This document shows, one piece after another, positions 1-4,907 of a stretch of 17,445 bases of DNA. The notes under the pieces are model-generated. The model saw only the letters and a program-made list of their open reading frames with translations, was not told where the DNA came from and searched no databases. The stretch is from Lachnospiraceae bacterium UBA5902 (lineage in GTDB: Bacteria > Bacillota > Clostridia > Lachnospirales > Lachnospiraceae). Both the position numbers and the translations under genes were made by a program. The stretch covers positions 1 to 17,445 of the forward strand of contig DJEI01000049.1 in NCBI GenBank assembly GCA_002431865.1, given 5' to 3'. How positions within the stretch are numbered: position 1 is the stretch's first letter; the number at the start of each line of letters is the position of its first letter.

Positions 1-1
1 T

Positions 2-24
2 TGTTTGAACATCGTGTTCAAACA
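2..24. promoter_or_regulatory. Perfect palindrome TGTTTGAACA-N3-TGTTCAAACA, probable operator
   Basis: Two 10-base arms match perfectly as an inverted repeat around a 3-base centre. This symmetry is typical of a binding site for a dimeric helix-turn-helix repressor. The GAAC/GTTC core is separated by 5 bases, whereas the Gram-positive LexA box has 4, so LexA is not a good fit. The bound protein and the controlled gene are unknown. Confidence 0.45.
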
Positions 25-69
25 TGGCTATATCACATACAGAACATTAAGAACTTCTAAGCTTCAAAC

Positions 70-111
70 ATATCGTATATTTTCATGAATCAATATGAAA
101 ATATATGATAT
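70..111. repeat. Long AT-rich inverted repeat (17-base arms, one mismatch)
   Basis: Arms 70-86 and 95-111 pair over 17 positions with a single G/T mismatch around an 8-base loop. The stem is almost all A/T apart from two C/G steps and has no adjacent run of T after it in the csoR direction. It could be a weak or bidirectional terminator or an mRNA 3'-end stabilising stem, but is not a textbook intrinsic terminator. Confidence 0.4.
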
Positions 112-162
112 ACATGCACTTAGCAATTACACAATTATTTCTGATTGCTTATATTTACATCT

Positions 163-483
163 TTACTTCATCAGCTTTTGTAAAAGCGTTACTAACTCGT
201 CGATCACTTCGTCGTTTCCTTGGCGGATGTTGTCTGCCACACAGGTTTTTACGTGGTTGGCAAGCAGTACCTTATTGAAGCTGTTGAGTGCCGATGTGAC
301 CGCGGAAACCTGGATCAATACATCCGTACAGTATGCATCCTTTTCCAGCATATTCTCGATGCCTCGCACCTGTCCCTCGATCCGCTTCAGCCGGTTCATC
401 AAATCCTTTTTTTCTTTTTCCTGTCGTTCTTTATGTTTCCCAGAACAACAAGGACAATTCTTTTCTTCTTTATTTTCTTCCAT
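163..483 (-). CDS. csoR: CsoR-family copper-sensing transcriptional repressor
   Basis: This 106-residue protein belongs to the CsoR/RcnR/FrmR family of all-helical DNA-binding repressors. The Cu(I) ligand set of CsoR is visible: Cys52 (AYCTDVLIQ), then His77 and Cys81 in NHVKTC. The helix motif RLKRIEGQVRGI (31-42) is the family hallmark. Apo-CsoR binds its operator and lets go when Cu(I) binds. Unusual for the family is an N-terminal tail with a CPCC cluster (10-13) in a Lys/Glu-rich stretch, which could bind metal independently. The ATG lies 10 bases after AGGGGG. A large palindromic operator covers the promoter and leader, so autoregulation is likely. The usual targets (copA, copZ) are not in the window and may follow to the left. 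The His-x3-Cys pair favours CsoR, but a persulfide sensor (CstR) is a weaker alternative. Confidence 0.9.
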   Translation of the reverse strand: MEENKEEKNCPCCSGKHKERQEKEKKDLMNRLKRIEGQVRGIENMLEKDAYCTDVLIQVSAVTSALNSFNKVLLANHVKTCVADNIRQGNDEVIDELVTLLQKLMK

Positions 484-487
484 AAAT

Positions 488-534
488 CAAATACCCCCTA
501 CAGGTATATAGCCTATACCGGTAGGGGGTATTTG
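488..534. promoter_or_regulatory. CsoR-type operator, 47-base dyad with two G/C-tract half sites
   Basis: Arms 488-501 and 521-534 are perfect 14-base inverted repeats. Pairing resumes inside at 503-508 with 514-519 after one mismatch. Each half contains a CsoR-like box: TACCCCCTACAGGTA (492-506) and TACCGGTAGGGGGTA (516-530). CsoR-family proteins are known to bind G/C tracts flanked by TA steps. The dyad lies between the -35 box and the start codon and overlaps the ribosome site, an arrangement suited to autorepression. Confidence 0.75.
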
Positions 535-538
535 TCAA
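533..538 (-). promoter_or_regulatory. csoR promoter, consensus -35 box TTGACA
   Basis: A perfect TTGACA lies just upstream of the operator. The matching -10 is unclear: TATAGG at 15 bases spacing or TAGGCT at 17 bases. Either one falls within the operator dyad, so repressor and polymerase could not both bind. Confidence 0.5.
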
Positions 539-564
539 TAGGTTTATTTGATACGATTTTTCAA

Positions 565-1551
565 TTACTTCTCATTTACGTAAGCTGGTGTTGCATTTCT
601 GCCAAGCTTTGCCAGCATTTCCTTGTCACTTGCAATTGTCGCGCAGGCAACGGTTGTCAGCATATCGCCCGTGATCGTTGCAGATGCACCAGACTGGAAT
701 GCAATCTCGCCATCGTTTGTCAGAAGTGCACGTCCGGCTGCCAGACGGATATTTGCCTCCGGGTTGATGTAACGGAAGAATGCAATCGTACGCAGGATAT
801 CATCCTCGGTCAGAGACTCACGATCTTCAAGCGGTGTTCCCTTGATTGGCATCAATGCATTGATTGGAATAGACTCCACACCTGCTTCTGCCAGATCAAC
901 TGCCATGCTCAGACGATCCTCCCATGTCTCACCCATACCGATGATACCACCGGAGCAAGGACACATGCCCTCTGCCTTAACTGCCTTGAGTGTCTCGATC
1001 TTCTGATCGTAAGTATGTGTGGTACAGATATTCGGGAAGTTTCTTCTTGAAGTCTCGATATTATGATGGTAGCTTGTCACGCCTGCCTCATGTAGACGGT
1101 GCAGCTGCTCTGGTGTCAGGAATCCCATAGATGCACAGAGGTCGATCTTACATTCCTTATGCATCCGCTCAAATGCGTGAATGGCTTTCTCGAATTCTTC
1201 TCCGGTCAGTGCACGGCCACTTGTCACGATCGAGAACCGATGTACTTCATGCGCCTCGTTGAAACGACATGCCTCCATAATCTTCTCCTCGTCCAAGAAA
1301 TCATACACTTCACAGTTTGTATGGTTGTGTGCGGACTGCGCACAGAACTTACAATCCTCCGGACATCTGCCGCTTCGACCGTTGATGATTGAACACAGGT
1401 CTACATCCTCACCAATAAAATATTCCCGGATCTTATCTGCGCCTGCACGCAGCTCATCCAGATCACATGTCAGGAATATAGACAGATCATCATCCTTTGT
1501 GATTCTCCTTCCCTTTATGATTTCCTCTGCCAGTTCCATCATTGTTGCCAT
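565..1551 (-). CDS. bioB: Biotin synthase (radical SAM sulfurtransferase)
   Basis: BioB converts dethiobiotin to biotin by radical SAM chemistry. The cluster motif CPEDCKFC gives Cys63, Cys67 and Cys70; GMGE and the SPIN-like IPINALMPIKGTPL block follow the family pattern. I set the start at the ATG of MATMMELAEE because AAAGGAG (1561-1567) sits 9 bases upstream; an upstream TTG in the same frame would begin inside this leader. The resulting 328 residues suit the family. Aligned with E. coli BioB, the second-cluster ligands Cys128, Cys188 and Arg260 are kept (Cys139, Cys199, Arg269), but Cys97 is replaced by Ser107, and an extra Cys197 sits two residues before Cys199. No other biotin gene is nearby, so the cell may take up dethiobiotin or carry bioA/bioD elsewhere. 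It has a likely promoter of its own. Confidence 0.93.
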   Translation of the reverse strand: MATMMELAEEIIKGRRITKDDDLSIFLTCDLDELRAGADKIREYFIGEDVDLCSIINGRSGRCPEDCKFCAQSAHNHTNCEVYDFLDEEKIMEACRFNEAHEVHRFSIVTSGRALTGEEFEKAIHAFERMHKECKIDLCASMGFLTPEQLHRLHEAGVTSYHHNIETSRRNFPNICTTHTYDQKIETLKAVKAEGMCPCSGGIIGMGETWEDRLSMAVDLAEAGVESIPINALMPIKGTPLEDRESLTEDDILRTIAFFRYINPEANIRLAAGRALLTNDGEIAFQSGASATITGDMLTTVACATIASDKEMLAKLGRNATPAYVNEK

Positions 1552-1560
1552 TTTTCTCGT

Positions 1561-1567
1561 CTCCTTT
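1561..1567 (-). promoter_or_regulatory. Ribosome binding site AAAGGAG that sets the bioB start
   Basis: On the minus strand AAAGGAG is followed after 9 bases by the ATG at 1551. The alternative TTG at 1587 lies upstream of this site and has no good ribosome site, so the shorter protein is preferred. Confidence 0.7.
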
Positions 1568-1585
1568 TTCTCTTGTATTTCTATC

Positions 1586-1623
1586 AATTGCAGAATATAT
1601 TCCTGTTATTTTGCAACTGTCTA
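1586..1623 (-). promoter_or_regulatory. Candidate bioB promoter overlapped by a dyad
   Basis: TAGACA (1618-1623) and TATATT (1594-1599) are separated by 18 bases and each matches 5 of 6 consensus positions. An inverted repeat AGTTGCA/TGCAATT (1612-1618 and 1586-1592, 19 bases apart, one wobble) brackets the -10 region and could be an operator. It does not resemble the BirA site TTGTTAAC-N14/15-GTTAACAA, so no regulator is named. Confidence 0.45.
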
Positions 1624-1655
1624 TTACGTATTTTCCATCACTTCATCTGCGGATT

Positions 1656-2825
1656 TCATTTCTTATCATAATCATCTAAGAAATGATGTTTCACGCCATT
1701 CTGCTTATACGCGATTACTGTACTTAAATTAACATTCTCCACACTCTTGAAGATGTTTCCTTCCACAAACGGATTCGTCTTCGCAAGCTCATGGATCAGT
1801 TTCTTCACTTCCAGACGTTTGGAATTGCTCTGTCCATCCTTATCACACGACGAACAAGTATCCGTGAATTTGCAGGCACACTGAATAAAATGCAGATGAT
1901 TCGCATCCCGCCACGCCTTGATATCATCCTCACGCACAAGATACAACGGACGGATCAGTTCCATGCCCTCAAAGTTCGTACTGCGAAGCTTCGGCATCAT
2001 CGTCTGTATCTGTGCACCATACAACATTCCCATCAGGATTGTCTCGATCACATCATCGTAGTGATGTCCAAGTGCAATCTTATTACAGCCAAGTGCCTTT
2101 GCCTGACTGTACAGATGTCCGCGCCGCATACGCGCGCACAGATAACACGGTGATTTCTCCACATGGAATACCGACTCGAATATGTCCGACTCAAATATCG
2201 TGATTGGAATATTCAGATTCTTCGCATTCGTCTCAATGACCTGCCGGTTCTCCGGACTGTAGCCCGGATCCATCACGAGAAACTGCACCTCAAATGGAAA
2301 CTTATTATGCCGCTTTAACTCCTGGAAAAGCTTCGCCATCAGCATCGAGTCTTTGCCTCCGGAGATACAGACTGCAATGTTATCACCGGGCTTTACAAGT
2401 TCATATTCGTTGATTGCCTTCGTGAACTTGCACCAGATTTTTTTGCGGAACCGCTTCCGTATGCTTTCCTCCACATCCTTTGCGAAATCAGTATCTGGCT
2501 GTTCTGCCGGCTCCTGCATGGCAAGCATCAGCCACGCCATATAACCGCCTTGTAAGTTATAGGTCTCCACGCCCTGCTCCCGCAGCATCAGCACCGCATC
2601 CGCACTTGCTTCTCCTCGCTTGCAGTAAATCAATATCTTGCCCGCATTCTTCCACTCATCGATATACGCAGAAAGCTCTGCCTGTGGCACGGAAATGGCT
2701 TCTGGCAGATGTCCATATGCATACGACATACTGTCCCGGATATCCACGATCGTATATGCCTTATAATCCTTTAATTCCTCTGGTGAAATATCGTACATGT
2801 CCTTATCCTCCGAGCTAAAATCCAT
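1656..2825 (-). CDS. Rhodanese-TtcA fusion, tRNA 2-thiolation family PP-loop ATPase
   Basis: The 389-residue protein joins two sulfur-transfer modules. Residues 10-100 form a rhodanese domain with active-site Cys68 in YCKRGEAS, suited to carrying a persulfide. Residues 120-389 form an adenylating PP-loop domain of the TtcA group: SGGKDS at 155-160, the Cys pair CYLC (227-230) followed by RMRRG, and GHHYDD. TtcA makes 2-thiocytidine at tRNA position 32 using an iron-sulfur cluster. A further Cys group (316, 318, 324, 327) lies in the C-terminal part, where E. coli TtcA has its third cluster Cys. Two ATGs are possible: 2825 (GGAG 8 bases upstream) and 2798 (GGAGG 8 bases upstream), and the latter would begin directly before the rhodanese fold. 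The ThiS-like gene 54 bases upstream suggests a common sulfur relay. The fused rhodanese probably replaces an external donor. The exact tRNA target is inferred from family membership. Confidence 0.85.
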   Translation of the reverse strand: MDFSSEDKDMYDISPEELKDYKAYTIVDIRDSMSYAYGHLPEAISVPQAELSAYIDEWKNAGKILIYCKRGEASADAVLMLREQGVETYNLQGGYMAWLMLAMQEPAEQPDTDFAKDVEESIRKRFRKKIWCKFTKAINEYELVKPGDNIAVCISGGKDSMLMAKLFQELKRHNKFPFEVQFLVMDPGYSPENRQVIETNAKNLNIPITIFESDIFESVFHVEKSPCYLCARMRRGHLYSQAKALGCNKIALGHHYDDVIETILMGMLYGAQIQTMMPKLRSTNFEGMELIRPLYLVREDDIKAWRDANHLHFIQCACKFTDTCSSCDKDGQSNSKRLEVKKLIHELAKTNPFVEGNIFKSVENVNLSTVIAYKQNGVKHHFLDDYDKK

Positions 2826-2879
2826 GTAACTTGCTCCGAGCCGAAGCTGTTACTGCATTGATGACCGGGCTTTATGCAG

Positions 2880-3089
2880 CTATCTGCACCCGCCACCCAT
2901 AAATGTCAAAAATTCTACCACATCGCCCTCTTGCAATCTGGTATCTGCGAATTGCTCACGTTCCACAAAATCATCATTTACTGCCACCTTCACATGCTCT
3001 GGTGTCTCCAGCTGCTCCTGTGCAATCAGCTCCGCCACCGTAATGCCATCAGCGACCACCTTCTTTTTTCCGGCTAATTCTATATTCAT
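2880..3089 (-). CDS. ThiS/MoaD-like sulfur carrier protein with Cys-Arg tail
   Basis: This 69-residue protein has the beta-grasp pattern of ThiS/MoaD: an N-terminal strand pair, TVAELIAQ helix, VKVAVNDDFV, and EGDVVEFLTFMGGG. Such carriers are activated at a C-terminal Gly-Gly and then hold a thiocarboxylate. Here the chain continues two residues past GGG (65-67) with Cys68 and Arg69 before TAG. A carrier of this kind would need trimming before an E1-like enzyme could use it, or it may act otherwise. Its ATG overlaps the stop of the GGDEF gene as ATGA, with GGGAGG 8 bases upstream inside the last codons of that gene, so translation is likely coupled. No thiF, thiG or moaE is in the window. 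The rhodanese-TtcA gene just downstream is the most obvious partner. Confidence 0.8.
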   Translation of the reverse strand: MNIELAGKKKVVADGITVAELIAQEQLETPEHVKVAVNDDFVEREQFADTRLQEGDVVEFLTFMGGGCR

Positions 3090-4888
3090 GTGGGGTTCCT
3101 CCCTGTATAAAAATTATAACTGTTTCCTGTTACCTTTTTGCAGGTATACATGGCAGCATCTGCACACTGATATATCTTTTCAAACGCATGCTCCCGATCC
3201 GGTGCACAAAGCACGGCACCCATGCTGACAGAGACTGCATCCCCTTTCATCTTCGGGATTGCAATTTCACGAATCCGTTTAAAAAATGCCTGTATCATTG
3301 TTTCCGCCTGTATCCGCTCCGTTACTTCTGGTGCATACACAGCAAACTCATCTCCGCCAAGCCGCATACAGACACCCGCTTCCTCAAAAGTCCGCTTCAA
3401 AGCATCCGCTACTTGTATCAAAACCTCATCACCAATACTATGCCCATATGTATCATTGATATGTTTAAACTTATCGACATCAAGCAATAAGAACATACCA
3501 TTTTTCTTTGCCTTTAACAACTTCTCGATCTGTGATTCTCCATATCCGCGGTTGCAGATCTTCGTCAAAGAATCCATTTGGGACTGCACAAGCAGACGTT
3601 GTTCAAACTTTTTATTTTCTGTAATATTCATGGCGCTTGTCAGACTGACACGATCTCCATTTGCAAGTGTAATCAGCTTCGTATGACAAAGCACAAACAC
3701 ACGCTCATCGCCCCGCATGACCTCATATTCCCGCACATACGGCTCCACAAGAGTATCACGTACTGCCAGATACTTTTCCAGTGCTTTTTTATCCACAAAA
3801 TGAGATAGAAAATCCTCATGTGTAAGCTGGTTTCTCTTTGTCTCATCAATTCCAAGCATCTCCATTAGTGCACGGTTGATCACAAGAATCCGATTTGTCT
3901 TAATCTCGACTGCAATCACCCCACCACTTTGCATCTGAAGCAGTTCCCCATAAATTTCATTCTGGTTTTCGAGTGCCTGCTCGAGTGCTGCCTGATATTC
4001 GAGTTCCCTCTTTTTTTCTTCGTCAATATACTGCACACCAAAAATCACATTATTCAGATCACCATTTTCCAAACGATCAACAACGATTAAGTTGGCACGG
4101 CACCAGCGATCCGTCGAGCTATAAAACTCATGACTGATATAATCACATTGCTTCATCCGTTCATTTAACGTCGTAAGCTCTGAAAATGCAAGTGTTCCAT
4201 CCCAATACTGTGGATCTGTCAAATGCTCCATCACGGAACGCATCTGCTCTGTTGCATGCTCCGTCCGATTTATATACCGACGCACATCATTGTTGCTGTT
4301 AAACTCCTTCTGCGTATCTGCCGGAATATTCAAAAGATGCATAGAAATATATATATGTGCCAGAGCACTAATCACGCGCTGTTCCAAAGTGATTCGCTTC
4401 TGGATATCATTGACAATCAACGAAGCAACGGACCGGAGCAACAACAACGTATATGTGTTATCCTTCGGATTGTCAACGCCGATAAAACCAATCAGTTTTG
4501 TCTCTGAATAAAGAGGTGCCACCATCAGACTCTCCACCCCCTGTATCTTAAGCAGCCAGTACTCCTCGGAGCTTTCATCCAGTTCTCCATCTCTGGAATT
4601 CAAATACACCTCTCCCTGCTCCTTGAATAGGGCAATCCATCGGTCAATCATGGATATCTCAATTCCCTGTAGCATATCTTTCTCCGGTGTAATTCCAGCC
4701 TTACAATATTCATAGGTGTTATCCATATGAATTTCATCTTCCGCAAACTCGAAAATGTATGCACGATCTGCATCGTGAAATTCTGCAATGATTTCCAGCA
4801 GGTTCTGAATCGCATGATCCATATCGCTGCCAGTGCGAAGCGTATGGATACACTGCATCAAAGCCTCATCAAATTGTTCATGCTCCAT
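3086..4888 (-). CDS. GAF-PAS-GGDEF diguanylate cyclase
   Basis: The 600-residue cytoplasmic protein has a GAF domain (about 20-163), a weaker PAS-like segment (170-290), a clear PAS domain (308-425) and a GGDEF domain (432-597). The catalytic signature LGGDEF is intact (511-515), as are metal-binding Asp470/Asp472 and FKHINDTYGH. It should make cyclic di-GMP from two GTP. No RxxD inhibitory site is present at the usual place just before GGDEF (the stretch reads FEEAGVCMRL), so product inhibition through that site is not expected. There is no EAL or HD-GYP domain and no membrane segment. The ATG has AGGGG 8 bases upstream. It starts 19 bases after the propeller sensor gene ends, which suggests co-expression and perhaps a common signalling route. 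GAF/PAS ligands are unknown. Confidence 0.92.
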   Translation of the reverse strand: MEHEQFDEALMQCIHTLRTGSDMDHAIQNLLEIIAEFHDADRAYIFEFAEDEIHMDNTYEYCKAGITPEKDMLQGIEISMIDRWIALFKEQGEVYLNSRDGELDESSEEYWLLKIQGVESLMVAPLYSETKLIGFIGVDNPKDNTYTLLLLRSVASLIVNDIQKRITLEQRVISALAHIYISMHLLNIPADTQKEFNSNNDVRRYINRTEHATEQMRSVMEHLTDPQYWDGTLAFSELTTLNERMKQCDYISHEFYSSTDRWCRANLIVVDRLENGDLNNVIFGVQYIDEEKKRELEYQAALEQALENQNEIYGELLQMQSGGVIAVEIKTNRILVINRALMEMLGIDETKRNQLTHEDFLSHFVDKKALEKYLAVRDTLVEPYVREYEVMRGDERVFVLCHTKLITLANGDRVSLTSAMNITENKKFEQRLLVQSQMDSLTKICNRGYGESQIEKLLKAKKNGMFLLLDVDKFKHINDTYGHSIGDEVLIQVADALKRTFEEAGVCMRLGGDEFAVYAPEVTERIQAETMIQAFFKRIREIAIPKMKGDAVSVSMGAVLCAPDREHAFEKIYQCADAAMYTCKKVTGNSYNFYTGRNPT

Positions 4889-4907
4889 TTTTTCATCCCC
4901 TTTTTAT

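Larger units (their letters stand above)
1..162. other. Non-coding segment downstream of csoR, rich in dyads
   Basis: No convincing reading frame covers this AT-rich stretch on either strand. It holds a perfect 10+10 palindrome (2-24), a long imperfect stem-loop (70-111) and a short dyad AGCAAT/ATTGCT (122-127 and 144-149). The nine bases TTCAAACAT occur twice, at 17-25 inside the palindrome and at 63-71, so the second copy could be an extra half-site. I infer a regulatory region for a gene to the left of the window combined with the 3' end of the csoR transcript. No convincing -35/-10 pair was found. Confidence 0.5.

Noticed and set aside
2..24. LexA (SOS) box
   Set aside because: The GAAC/GTTC halves are 5 bases apart instead of 4 and lack the flanking C/G, so the Gram-positive LexA consensus is not met.
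95..1050. Plus-strand open frames at 95-511 and 220-1050
   Set aside because: They lie opposite csoR and bioB, have Ser/Cys/Phe-rich low-quality translations and no ribosome site; they are antisense shadows.
1552..1655. BirA operator or riboswitch upstream of bioB
   Set aside because: No TTGTTAAC-type half sites are present and the leader is too short for a known riboswitch.
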